From: Massilia sp. YIM B02769
GTDB taxonomy: Bacteria; Pseudomonadota; Gammaproteobacteria; Burkholderiales; Burkholderiaceae_D
Length of the DNA: 64,000 nt
Reading direction: 5' to 3'
Assembly: GCF_030411995.1 (NCBI RefSeq)
Contig: NZ_JASNRC010000009.1
Span: 186,001-250,000, forward strand
Shown here: positions 8,409 through 16,313 of the stretch, piece by piece
How positions within the stretch are numbered: the stretch's first letter is position 1
Layout of the letters: the number at the start of each line of letters is the position of its first letter
Notes under the pieces: generated by a model
The model's database searches: none
The model's input: the letters and a program-made list of their open reading frames with translations, nothing else
Told to the model about the DNA's origin: nothing
Position numbers and translations under genes: made by a program

Positions 8409-8744
8409 ATGTCGCGCGCTTTGCTCTACACCATCCTTGGCTGCGTACTGGTGCCGCTGAATGCGCTTGCCGTCTGGGAGTATCCGGCCCTGGCGCAGTT
8501 GGCATTGTTTGATGCAGTCGAACGTCGTTGCGGTTCCTTCGATCCAGCCACCTTCCGAAGAGAATACGAGAAGATGCTCGTGGGTTTCACCGAGGAGGAG
8601 CGGTCCGCCTTACCTACAATCCGACAATCGACTGACTATCGCGAACTGCTGGTCGAAGCCAATAACGACCTTGCGAAGCAAATTGCTGCGGCTGGCGAGG
8701 GCGGCGAAGCCATCGTCTGCAAACGAGTGATAGAGGAGTTTTAA
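8409..8744 (+). CDS. Small exported hypothetical protein
   Basis: A 111-residue protein with a hydrophobic N-terminus (residues 4-21, LLYTILGCVLVPLNALA) fitting a signal peptide. The mature part is helical and charged, with a cysteine near the start (RRCGSF) and another near the end (IVCKR) that could form a disulfide. No family is recognised. It ends 5 bases before the GFA gene, so the two are probably co-transcribed, although their functions need not be linked. Confidence 0.65.
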   Translation: MSRALLYTILGCVLVPLNALAVWEYPALAQLALFDAVERRCGSFDPATFRREYEKMLVGFTEEERSALPTIRQSTDYRELLVEANNDLAKQIAAAGEGGEAIVCKRVIEEF

Positions 8745-8749
8745 AGGGT

Positions 8750-9169
8750 ATGGCCAAATTGCTAAGTGGTGGTTGTTTGTGCGGTGCTGTTCGTTTTGAA
8801 GCCTCGGCTGAGCCGGTCTTTTCCGGGAATTGCCATTGTCGAGATTGCCAGCGTAGTTCGGGAAGTGCTTTCACTCCAGCGATCTTCGTCCAATCAGACC
8901 AGGTTCACATTCAAGGAACCGTCAAATACTTCGAATCCAGGGCAGACAGCGGCAACGCGATCAGTCGCGGTTTTTGTCCAGAATGTGGTTCGCAGTTATT
9001 CGCCAAGCTGCAGATGATGCCAGGTGTATTGGGACTTCGCGCCGGGACCCTGGATACGCCGGAAAGCTTTCGTCCCACCCTGGATATGTACACCGCCAGT
9101 GCGGCACATTGGGATCACATGGACCCCGCATTGCCAAAATTCCGAGAGGCGCCAGTTGCGCAGGGATGA
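8750..9169 (+). CDS. GFA family zinc protein (glutathione-dependent formaldehyde-activating enzyme-like)
   Basis: A 139-residue protein of the Gfa/CENP-V family, a small zinc-bound beta fold. The zinc ligands are visible: GGCLCGAVRF near the start, CHCRDCQRSSG about 25 residues later, and FCPECGSQLF in the middle. The founding member promotes condensation of glutathione and formaldehyde, but most family members have unproven activity. It has no signal peptide and follows the small exported protein by 5 bases. The assignment to the family is firm; the substrate is unknown. Confidence 0.9.
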   Translation: MAKLLSGGCLCGAVRFEASAEPVFSGNCHCRDCQRSSGSAFTPAIFVQSDQVHIQGTVKYFESRADSGNAISRGFCPECGSQLFAKLQMMPGVLGLRAGTLDTPESFRPTLDMYTASAAHWDHMDPALPKFREAPVAQG

Positions 9170-9274
9170 GCCATTAACCATGTCGCCCGGCCGCATCCAC
9201 GGCCACTGTTGAATCGACAGCGAAGTTACATGGTCCTGTCTGGTGTCTGTAGCCGTCTACAGGATGCCTTCAGT

Positions 9275-9682
9275 TCAATCTTGTGTATGCGCGCGTGCGA
9301 TCGACAGTTCCGGAAAGCCAGTGTCGTCGTCCAGCGCGCGCCGGAAGCGGTGCTGGGGCAATAGGGCAATCAGGATTTCCGCCGTCGTGCGCACCGTGCA
9401 GCCGGCGCAGGCATGACCGCCGATGACGCGCCCGTCCGCATCGGACACCGACATGTGCAGGTGGGCGCCGTCGGGCGAAAGGGAGCCGGCCAGGGTCAGG
9501 ATCTCGAGGTCGCCGCGCAGCTCGCTCGGCGCTGGACGGCCGGCCAGGCGCAACTGCGCCACGCTCAGGCTGCCGATGCCTTGCAACACATACGCTGCGT
9601 TGGACCCGTGCTGGCGCAGCAGGGTTTCCAGGGCCAGGCGCAGGTCGGCGCCTGGCGACAGGCGAACAGGAAGCAATTCCAT
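9275..9682 (-). CDS. PPC/DUF296 domain protein
   Basis: A 135-residue protein made of one PPC (DUF296) domain: an opening strand (LLPVRLSPGADLR), a helix, then the characteristic GIGSLSVAQLRLAG, LEILTLAGSLSPDGAHLHMSV and DGRVIGGHA segments. In plants the domain accompanies AT-hook DNA-binding proteins. The bacterial stand-alone form is trimeric and of unknown function, with histidines (HLH, GGH) placed like metal ligands. I chose the internal ATG at 9682, where the domain begins. An in-frame ATG at 9730 adds 16 residues of no clear structure. Neither start has a good ribosome site. Confidence 0.75.
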   Translation of the reverse strand: MELLPVRLSPGADLRLALETLLRQHGSNAAYVLQGIGSLSVAQLRLAGRPAPSELRGDLEILTLAGSLSPDGAHLHMSVSDADGRVIGGHACAGCTVRTTAEILIALLPQHRFRRALDDDTGFPELSIARAHTQD

Positions 9683-9777
9683 CGAAGTTCTCGCAGGAGG
9701 CGTGATCGGATGCCGGTTTGGCTGGAGCATGCTAGTCCCGGCTGCGCGCAGGCGTCAAGCGAACTGCCGGTCGCTTG

Positions 9778-10251
9778 TCAGCAGCGCAGTTCGGTGAAGC
9801 GCTGGCGCAGGATGAACAAGTCGCGCTGGACCGTTGCCTTTGCAGCCTTGTCGGCAGCCTTTTCCATGGCTTCGAGTTGAAGCAGGGAAGGATCGAGCCG
9901 GCGGCATTCCTGTTTCGCAGCCGTGCTCAGCGTATTGCGTCGGCGAAAAACCTCGTACTCTTCCCGTGTCATGCCCGAGATCGGCCGGAAAGCATCCGCC
10001 CACATGTCACGGATACGTTCGTCCTGTACATCCTTGCCGATGCGCTCTGTGCCGCTGAGCTTGCTGACGCCACGCGCCGGATTCGCCACCAAGCGCTCCG
10101 CGCCAAGGCAGGGCTTGTCCGAATACGAGGTGACCTTATTGGCCGTGCACTTGTACATGGTGCGCGACGGGGTCGGCAAGGTCTGGGCCGCGGCCATGCC
10201 TGCCCATCCGGCAAGCAGCAGGCCAGCCAGCGCCAGTTTCAATCCGGCCAT
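9778..10251 (-). CDS. Exported DUF4124-like protein
   Basis: A 157-residue exported protein. The signal peptide covers about residues 1-22 (LALAGLLLAGWAGMAAAQ). After it comes a short DUF4124-type stretch (MYKCTANKVTSYSDKPC), with two cysteines that probably pair, then a long charged helical tail. Proteins of this type are common in betaproteobacteria and have no known function. The start at 10251 is inside the end of the HD-GYP gene (13-base overlap), so translation of the two is probably coupled. The longer upstream extension in the same frame lies inside that gene and is rejected. Confidence 0.8.
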   Translation of the reverse strand: MAGLKLALAGLLLAGWAGMAAAQTLPTPSRTMYKCTANKVTSYSDKPCLGAERLVANPARGVSKLSGTERIGKDVQDERIRDMWADAFRPISGMTREEYEVFRRRNTLSTAAKQECRRLDPSLLQLEAMEKAADKAAKATVQRDLFILRQRFTELRC

Positions 10252-11768
10252 TGCCGATTGATCTCCACCGCCTTGTCCATGTTCTGGATGAGCAGGTCGA
10301 CGTAATACGGATCGAGGTGTTTGCCAGCCACTTCGCGCAGGTAATCCGTCACCTGTTCGACGGGCCAAGCTTCCTTGTAGCAGCGCTCGTGACTGAGAGC
10401 ATCGAAGACGTCGGCGACGGCGACAATCCGCGCATATGGATGGATGTCCTCGCCCTTCAATCCTTGCGGATAGCCGGTACCGTCGTACTTCTCATGGTGC
10501 TGGTGGGCGATCACGGCAGCCGCTTTCAGGATCGGACGGGTCGAGCCGTCCAGGATCTGCAGGCCCACGGTCGGGTGCTGCTTCATGATTTCCCACTCTT
10601 CCGGGCTCAAGCGGCCGGGCTTCAGCAGCACCGCGTCGGGCGTGGCGATCTTGCCGACGTCGTGCATCGGCGCGGCGTGCATCAGGGTCGCGGTTTCTTC
10701 TTCCGGCATGCCGGACACTTCCGCCAGCAAATGGCAGACCTGCGACATGCGGCGCACGTGGTTGCCGGCTTCGTTCGAGCGCGATTCCACCACGTCGCCC
10801 AGGCGCAGGATGAGTTCGGCCTGGGTATCGGTGATTTCCTGGTTCAGCAGGATGTTATCGAAGGCAATCGCCACGCCGGAACAGAAGACTTCCAGCAACT
10901 GGGCGTCGATCTCGGAGATTTCTTCCACGCCGTGCAGCACCAGCAAGGATGCCTTGCCGCTGTTGTTCGGGAAGTAGCCGACGTAGGTGTCGCCGTGCAG
11001 CTTGGAGATGCGGTTGTGGCGCGCATCGTCGAGCTGGGCCAGCAGTTCCGGGCCGAGGAAGTTGGCAGACCCGTCGTTGCTGCCCTCGCTGCCGAAGTCG
11101 CCGATCCGGGCCAGGATTTCGTACTGGCTCTCGCCGGTGATCACGCTGGCGCCTTTCAGGCGCAGCAGCATGCTTTGTTCGAGGCGGAGCAGGGCCACGA
11201 CCTGCTGCAGCAGGCCGCTGGCGAAGTCTTTCAGGTTGCGCTGCTGGAAGATATGGGCGGAGGCGGCGATCACGCGCTCCAGGCCTTCGCGGTAGCTCTG
11301 CTGGACGCGGCGCGCATCCTCGACCTTCATGATGTCGCGGTAGGCGCGCAGGGCGGCAAAGGTAGTGGTGAACAGTTTCGTCCGGTCGAGCTCGGTCTTT
11401 TCCTTGTAGTCGTTGATGTCGTAGTCGACGATCACGCGCTCTTCCGGCGCCTGGCCCGGCTGGCCGGTGCGCAGCACGATGCGGGTGAACTGGTTGTCGA
11501 GGTCTTGTCGCATCCAGCGCGCCACTTCCAGGCCGCTGTCCTCGCGTTCCATCACCACGTCGAGGAAGACCAGGGCAACGTTTTCTTCGCGGGCCAGGAT
11601 TTCCTTGGCCTCGGCGCCGCTGTAGGCGTGCAGGAAACTCAGTGCCCGGCCGTCGAGGCGGAAACGGTTCAGCGTCAGCTTGGTGATGTCATGGATGTCC
11701 GGCTCGTCATCGACGAGTAGCACTTTCCATGGTGCGAGTTTGGGCGCGGCTGCAGACAGAAAAGACAT
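10239..11768 (-). CDS. HD-GYP response regulator with DUF3369 domain (probable c-di-GMP phosphodiesterase)
   Basis: A 509-residue protein. Residues 15-140 are a receiver domain (LLVDDEP, phospho-acceptor D70 in FLDVVMERED). The middle (about 150-320) matches the DUF3369 sensor-like domain. The C-terminus is an HD-GYP domain with MHDVGKIATPDAVLLKPG, HHEKYDGTGYPQGL and the usual spaced histidines, predicted to hydrolyse cyclic di-GMP to GMP. I chose the ATG at 11768; the frame extends upstream only to a TTG without ribosome site. No kinase is adjacent. The stop overlaps the start of the DUF4124-like gene. Confidence 0.92.
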   Translation of the reverse strand: MSFLSAAAPKLAPWKVLLVDDEPDIHDITKLTLNRFRLDGRALSFLHAYSGAEAKEILAREENVALVFLDVVMEREDSGLEVARWMRQDLDNQFTRIVLRTGQPGQAPEERVIVDYDINDYKEKTELDRTKLFTTTFAALRAYRDIMKVEDARRVQQSYREGLERVIAASAHIFQQRNLKDFASGLLQQVVALLRLEQSMLLRLKGASVITGESQYEILARIGDFGSEGSNDGSANFLGPELLAQLDDARHNRISKLHGDTYVGYFPNNSGKASLLVLHGVEEISEIDAQLLEVFCSGVAIAFDNILLNQEITDTQAELILRLGDVVESRSNEAGNHVRRMSQVCHLLAEVSGMPEEETATLMHAAPMHDVGKIATPDAVLLKPGRLSPEEWEIMKQHPTVGLQILDGSTRPILKAAAVIAHQHHEKYDGTGYPQGLKGEDIHPYARIVAVADVFDALSHERCYKEAWPVEQVTDYLREVAGKHLDPYYVDLLIQNMDKAVEINRQWPD

Positions 11769-11925
11769 GGCGTTTCCGATACCGTTGGTAAAGACTCGAC
11801 GTTTATGCAATAGAAATTGCGCCTGATCAATAAGCAGGCAAATCGATTGTAGTACGGCTTTTGTTCCTTAACAACAGGCAATAGATGCCCTTAGGCATCA
11901 AAATCGGAAGTGTTGGGCGGATGAC

Positions 11926-12663
11926 TCACTCGTAGCGTTTCTGGCAGCGCTCGCAATAAAAGCTGCGCCGCGCGCTGCGGCCGAGCACCGCTTTCTTGAA
12001 GGGGGTATTGCAGCGTGGGCAGGTGGTCTTGGCGTGGGCCAGCCAATGCTGTTTCAAGACATACTGTTTCTTCCATGCCAGGAAGTCGAAGCTGTACTGG
12101 CGCGCTTCCTCGACCAGCGCGCGCAATTTCGGCGCGGGCAGGGCGCCCATCGTCGACAGCGGATGCACGCGGATGCGGAACAGGACTTCGTTCTTGATGA
12201 TGTTGCCCACGCCAGAAAAGATGTCCTGGTCGAGCAGGGCGTCGCAGGCCAGCATGCCGGGCTGGGCGCGCAGCTTCTTGCGTGCGCGCTTCGGGTCCCA
12301 GGCATCCGACATGACGTCGGCGCTCCAGTCGTACAGGCTGTCGAGCTCGCCTTCGATCTCGCGTACCGAGCAGGCATAGAAGTTGATTTCGCTGCCGTCG
12401 GCCACACGTATCGACAGCCGGGGCTGCTTTTCGCGGCGTTCGTCGATGCGGTAGGTGCCGAACAGCAGGAAGTGGATGCGCACCGTCATCGCCGCGGTTT
12501 CGATCAGGAAGTGCTTGCCCCAGGTGCGCAAGGACAGGATGGTCTGCCCGACCAGGCGCGCCGGATCGATGGCGCGCACGTTGCCGCCGGCCTCGACGAT
12601 TTCCTGGCCGACGAAGCGGGTGCTCTCTTCCTTCAAGATGAACAGCGATGGTCCTTCGGGCAC
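11926..12663 (-). CDS. Nei/Fpg-family DNA glycosylase (endonuclease VIII-like)
   Basis: A 245-residue base-excision repair enzyme. The start is a GTG at 12663, placed by a strong AAGGAGG at 12670-12676 with 6 bases of spacing. This puts proline and glutamate at positions 2 and 3 (PEGPSLF), the catalytic pair that must be N-terminal after methionine removal. The middle carries the helix-two-turn-helix (DQDIFSGVGNIIKNEVLF), and the C-terminus a zinc finger (CPRCNTPF, then FYCERCQKRY). Family members excise oxidised pyrimidines and nick the abasic site. A longer frame reaching 12756 would bury Pro2 and is rejected. Confidence 0.93.
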   Translation of the reverse strand: MPEGPSLFILKEESTRFVGQEIVEAGGNVRAIDPARLVGQTILSLRTWGKHFLIETAAMTVRIHFLLFGTYRIDERREKQPRLSIRVADGSEINFYACSVREIEGELDSLYDWSADVMSDAWDPKRARKKLRAQPGMLACDALLDQDIFSGVGNIIKNEVLFRIRVHPLSTMGALPAPKLRALVEEARQYSFDFLAWKKQYVLKQHWLAHAKTTCPRCNTPFKKAVLGRSARRSFYCERCQKRYE

Positions 12664-12669
12664 GGTCGA

Positions 12670-12676
12670 CCTCCTT
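12670..12676 (-). promoter_or_regulatory. Strong ribosome binding site fixing the GTG start of the Nei-like gene
   Basis: AAGGAGG on the minus strand, 6 bases before GTG (12661-12663). It decides between this start and a longer frame opening at 12756. Confidence 0.8.
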
Positions 12677-12830
12677 GCCATCATTCTGGCGGGGGCGGGC
12701 GAACCCGGCTGTGCGAGGACTAACAATTCGACACAGCTTTTACCATTGAATGACAACGCGCGCGCGTGTACAGGCGTACTATTCAGTAGGTAAATGAACA
12801 GTTAAAAGATTACGACAGAAAGGAACCGCC

Positions 12831-13340
12831 ATGAAGAACGTGATTCGCCACCTGGCCGCTGCCGGGTTGCTGGCGCTGGCCGCCGGCGGTGCCGCTGCCG
12901 GCACGACCGTGAATTTCATCCAGCCCGACCGCTTTACCGACGTGCCCTTCACCCCCTGGGAGCGTGACGAGGCGCTGAAGGGGCTGAGCGAGCACTTCAG
13001 CCGCCTCGGCGCCGAGCTGCCGCCGAACCAGAACCTGCGCATCGAGGTCAAGGACGTCGACCTGGCCGGACGCGAATTTCCGAGCCGCGGCGGGCGCGAC
13101 CTGCGCGTGGTGCGTAGCAACGGCCCCGACTGGCCGCGCATCGACCTGCACTACACGCTCGAGCAGGATGGGCAGGTGCTGCGCAGCGGCGACGCCGAAC
13201 TGCGCGACATGGGCTTCATGGACCGCATGGTGCGCATGAACGACAGCGACACCCTGCGTTTCGAAAAGCGCATGATCGAGGACTGGTTCTATACGGCGAT
13301 CCTGCCGCGCGACCGCAGCGAACGGGCAGTACGCCGCTGA
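12831..13340 (+). CDS. Exported DUF3016 protein
   Basis: A 169-residue exported protein. The signal peptide spans about residues 1-23 (AAAGLLALAAGGAAAG). The mature part matches DUF3016: V-x-F-x-x-P-D-R-F-T-D near the start, a helix, an IEVKDVDLAG strand, a PRIDLHYTL strand and a WFYTAILP ending. The function is unknown; members are common in proteobacteria. AAAGGA precedes the ATG at 12831. It is divergent from the Nei gene and convergent with the gene at 13425, with a strong hairpin in the gap after it. Confidence 0.85.
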   Translation: MKNVIRHLAAAGLLALAAGGAAAGTTVNFIQPDRFTDVPFTPWERDEALKGLSEHFSRLGAELPPNQNLRIEVKDVDLAGREFPSRGGRDLRVVRSNGPDWPRIDLHYTLEQDGQVLRSGDAELRDMGFMDRMVRMNDSDTLRFEKRMIEDWFYTAILPRDRSERAVRR

Positions 13341-13388
13341 TCGGCGTGGGCCGCGGCGCAAGCTTGTCGCCGGCCTGTGTTAACTTTG

Positions 13389-13421
13389 CCGCGCAGCAGG
13401 CCATGATGGCCTGCTGCGCGG
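13389..13421. terminator. Perfect 14-bp hairpin between convergent genes
   Basis: Bases 13389-13402 pair exactly with 13408-13421 around an ATGAT loop. There is no T run on either side, so it is not a classic intrinsic terminator. Its place between two convergent stops suggests a bidirectional end or an RNA-stabilising structure. Confidence 0.45.
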
Positions 13422-13424
13422 TGT

Positions 13425-14567
13425 TCATTTGGCGTCGTCGATTTTCCGCAGGACGCGGCGCTCGACCGTGGCCTGGACGTCGCGCACCTTGTAGTCGGCT
13501 GGCACCGTGAACAGGGCGCTGTCGGGCTCGCCGCGCTTGAGGTCTTCCAGACGGTAGACGTAGTCGCCGCTGCGCGGGTCGCTGTGCCTGGCATACACCG
13601 TCACCTGCAGGTCGGGCGCGTACCAGCTTTCGTCGGCCACCTCGATCGGCGCGCGGTTGCCCACTTCGCCGGCCGGGATCTCGTAGCTGCGCAGCTTGCC
13701 CTCGGCTTTCACGCCGTCGAATTCGCGCGTGCCGAGATCGCGGCGCACGGCCTTTGCAGCCCATTTCGCGTCGCCGGCGGCGCCCGCCACCAGCGGGCCG
13801 ATGCGCGCGGCCAGGACCTGCGGGTCGGCGCCGCTCAGCCCTCCCGGCGCCAGCGCCGGCACCTCGATCACGCGCACCGTTTCACGTTGGCCGCCGCTGC
13901 TGTTCTCGATGCGGCGCACCACGATCTGGCGTCCGTTCGGCCCTTCGCTTACTTCCACGCCCGGCAGCTTGCCTTCCTTGCGCATTTGTTCGATGCGGGA
14001 CCGCTGCGCGTTGGCGGCGCTGCGCGCGCTATCGTCGGCGCTGCGGGCAGCGGCCTGGGCGGCCTGGGCGGCATGCGCCGCGGTGCGCGCCGCCTCGGCC
14101 GCTGTACGCGCGGCGTCGGCGCCGATGCGCGACAGGCCAGGACGCGGCAGGCGGGTGGCGCTGCGGGTGCGCGGGTTGAGTATCCAGGTGGCGTTTGCCA
14201 CCGGATCGTTGATGGTCACGGTACGCAGGTTGCCCTTGTCGTCCTGCACCTCGAGGCGGGTGCGCCCGGCGCTGTCGCGGTAGCTGGCGGTGCGGGTGCG
14301 GCGCTCGATCTGGTTGCCGTCGGCCAGTTGCTGCAGGCGCTCGGAGACGGCCAGCGCGCTGTAGGGCGCGTTCTTCACCATCCGGCTGGGGCCGCGCAGG
14401 GCAAGGTGCAGGCCATCGGGCGCGCCGTCGCGGATGCGCGTTTCGGTGAAGGTCGTGACCTGGTGCGTATCGGCGCCCGGCGAGTCGTCGTCGGCAAGGG
14501 CGGGGGCGGACAGGCCGGCCAGCAGGGTGGCCAGCAGGACGGCTGGGAGCGGGGAACGGGTGTGCAT
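13425..14567 (-). CDS. Exported hypothetical protein of an ECF sigma operon
   Basis: A 380-residue exported protein with a signal peptide (about residues 1-25, ending APALA). A beta-rich domain with SYRDSAGRTRLEVQDDKG and NDPVANATWILNPRTR is followed by a long alanine-rich helix (about 150-190, AARTAAEAARTAAHAAQA). The C-terminal domain has SWYAPDLQVTVYARHSDPR and a YRLEDLKRGEPD motif, patterns I associate with exported proteins paired with anti-sigma factors. It starts 30 bases after the membrane protein gene and 550 bases after the sigma factor gene. It is probably the envelope output or sensor of that system. Not a named family as far as I can tell. Confidence 0.75.
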   Translation of the reverse strand: MHTRSPLPAVLLATLLAGLSAPALADDDSPGADTHQVTTFTETRIRDGAPDGLHLALRGPSRMVKNAPYSALAVSERLQQLADGNQIERRTRTASYRDSAGRTRLEVQDDKGNLRTVTINDPVANATWILNPRTRSATRLPRPGLSRIGADAARTAAEAARTAAHAAQAAQAAARSADDSARSAANAQRSRIEQMRKEGKLPGVEVSEGPNGRQIVVRRIENSSGGQRETVRVIEVPALAPGGLSGADPQVLAARIGPLVAGAAGDAKWAAKAVRRDLGTREFDGVKAEGKLRSYEIPAGEVGNRAPIEVADESWYAPDLQVTVYARHSDPRSGDYVYRLEDLKRGEPDSALFTVPADYKVRDVQATVERRVLRKIDDAK

Positions 14568-14597
14568 GGGATCCTCGTCGGTGGGTGGATGATGGAT

Positions 14598-15104
14598 TCA
14601 GTTGTCGATGGCGGACAGGCGCAGCGCCAGCAGGTCGCCGTCGGCCGCCATCAGCATTTCGGCGCGTACCGCCTCGCCGGCCTGTTCCGGCGCCACCGGC
14701 AGGCCGAGCGCGGCCAGCACGGTGCGCGGCAGTTCGGCTTCGACCAGCTGCGGGTCGGGTTCCTGCTCGATGCGCTCGACCGAATCGAGGGCGATGAAGG
14801 CGGCGCCGTTTTCCAGGCGCACCAGGGGCGGGTAGGGGCTAGCGCCATAGGGCAGGGGCGGCGCCAGCAGGATCGCCAGCACGCAGGCGGTGATGGCGGC
14901 GCCGGCGCCGGCCGCGCTCCATTCGAGGACGTTCAGGCGCCGATGCCAGGGCAGCTTGCGCGGGAAGCGGGCGGCAAAGGCCTGCATCAATTCCTTTTCC
15001 ACGCAGCGCGGCGCATCCAGGCTGGACGTGGCGCCGCGCAGCAGGGCCAGGCGTGCATCGAGATCGGGGTCGTGGCCGGGGGCGGGGGTGCGGTCGGGTT
15101 CCAT
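14598..15104 (-). CDS. Single-span membrane protein, probable anti-sigma factor
   Basis: A 168-residue protein with a cytoplasmic N-terminal part (about 1-60, helical), one transmembrane segment (about 65-85, GAAITACVLAILLAPPLPYG) and a periplasmic C-terminal domain. Its start lies 13 bases after the stop of the ECF sigma gene, the usual position of a cognate anti-sigma factor. The N-terminal part lacks an obvious zinc-binding HxxxCxxC motif, so the role is inferred from position and topology. I chose the ATG at 15104; the upstream frame overlaps the sigma gene. Confidence 0.7.
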   Translation of the reverse strand: MEPDRTPAPGHDPDLDARLALLRGATSSLDAPRCVEKELMQAFAARFPRKLPWHRRLNVLEWSAAGAGAAITACVLAILLAPPLPYGASPYPPLVRLENGAAFIALDSVERIEQEPDPQLVEAELPRTVLAALGLPVAPEQAGEAVRAEMLMAADGDLLALRLSAIDN

Positions 15105-15117
15105 GCTCGTATTCCGT

Positions 15118-15720
15118 TCAGGCGGCGCCGGCGTGGGCGCGCAGGTGTTTGGCGAGGGCGGCGCGGCCGCGCGCCAGGCGCGAGCGCACGGTGCCGATGT
15201 CGACCTGGCAGACCGCGGCGATCTCCAGGTAGGACAGGTCGTGCATCTCGTAGAGGATGACGGCGTCGCGGTAGTGCGGCGCCAGGCGGGCCAGGGCGCG
15301 CCGCACTTCCTCGGCGGCTTCGTCGGCCAGCAGCCGGGCCAGCGGGCCGGCGGCCTCGCAGGCGGCTTCGGTCTCGTCGTCGTCGGCGCCGAACGTGCCG
15401 GCATCGGGCGCGCCGGCTTCCGGCAAGGGGGATTCGCGCCGGCGCGGCGCCTCGTGCTTGAGGATCAGCAGGCGCGCCACGCCGAACAGGAAGTGTTGCA
15501 GGGCGCCGCGCGAGGGATCGAAGGCAAAGCGCCCGCCGAGCAGGCCCAGGAAGCATTCCTGGACGATGTCGGCGGCGGTGTCGCCCGAGCCGCAGCGCAG
15601 CAGGGCGAAGCGGTACACCGGGCCCTGGTGGCGCCGGTACAGGGCGGCAAAGGCGTCGGCCCGGCCGGCGCGCATCTGGCGCAGCAAATCGTCGTCGGTG
15701 GTGGTGGGTGTGATGGTCAT
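15118..15720 (-). CDS. RNA polymerase sigma factor, ECF type
   Basis: A 200-residue sigma-70 family factor. Region 2 is visible at about 15-85 (FAALYRRHQGPVYRFAL, then ADIVQECFLGLL), and region 4 at about 140-190 (RYRDAVILYEM-type segment, then DLSYLEIAAVCQVDIGTVRSRLARGR). The linker between them is long and acidic. The start at 15720 has GAGAG upstream; an extra 16 residues to 15768 look untranslated. It is first in an operon with the membrane protein and exported protein that follow, so it is likely held by its neighbour until an envelope cue. Confidence 0.9.
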   Translation of the reverse strand: MTITPTTTDDDLLRQMRAGRADAFAALYRRHQGPVYRFALLRCGSGDTAADIVQECFLGLLGGRFAFDPSRGALQHFLFGVARLLILKHEAPRRRESPLPEAGAPDAGTFGADDDETEAACEAAGPLARLLADEAAEEVRRALARLAPHYRDAVILYEMHDLSYLEIAAVCQVDIGTVRSRLARGRAALAKHLRAHAGAA

Positions 15721-15850
15721 GTCGGCATCTCTCACCCATATTCCGGCAAAGGCGCCGGAAAGTTCCAACTATTTTTGAACGGCCATGCGCTGCTGCAGCT
15801 GCGTGCGTTCAGCCGAACCAGCTCAGCCGGTCCGGCTCAGTCCACCCGGC

Positions 15851-16294
15851 TCAGTCCACCCAATTCACGCGCTCGAACTTGTTGCGGAAGTCCTCGGGCA
15901 TGGCGACCACCTGGCTGGTCTTGTAGTTGAAGAAGACGAAGCCCGACTTGGCCATCGCCACCAGGGTCTTGTCGCGCGGGCGGGTGATGCGGAAGGTGAT
16001 GTCGCCGCCGTACTTGTTGAAATCCATGACGCCGACTTCGAACAGCAGCTGGTCGCGCGCATGCGCTTCGGCCCGGTAAGTCGTCGCCAGGTCGGTGACG
16101 ATGATGCCGGTGCCGTCGCGCTCGGTCTCACCGATGCCGAACTCGAACAGGAAGCGGGCCCGCGCCTCGGAGATCATCGAGATCATCGAGTCGTTGCCGA
16201 GGTGGTTGGCGCCGTTGATGTCGGTGACGCGCACCGTCAGCGGCGTGGAATAGTAATACTGGTCTTCGGGGAAGGAGAGGTGTAAGCGTGCCAT
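15851..16294 (-). CDS. Acyl-CoA thioesterase-like protein (4HBT hotdog fold)
   Basis: A 147-residue hotdog-fold protein. It shows a strand TPLTVRVTDINGANHLGND with the usual Asp and His-Leu-Gly-Asn of the 4-hydroxybenzoyl-CoA thioesterase type, a central helix (MISMISEARARFLFEFG) and strands DLATTYRAEAHARDQLLFEVGV. Members hydrolyse acyl-CoA esters in the cytoplasm. The substrate is not evident. At the 3' end the last codons and stop are part of a short tandem duplication (15832-15860). It is alone between the sigma operon and the sugar dehydrogenase. Confidence 0.8.
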   Translation of the reverse strand: MARLHLSFPEDQYYYSTPLTVRVTDINGANHLGNDSMISMISEARARFLFEFGIGETERDGTGIIVTDLATTYRAEAHARDQLLFEVGVMDFNKYGGDITFRITRPRDKTLVAMAKSGFVFFNYKTSQVVAMPEDFRNKFERVNWVD

Positions 16295-16313
16295 CCAGGG
16301 ATTGTACCCCCTG

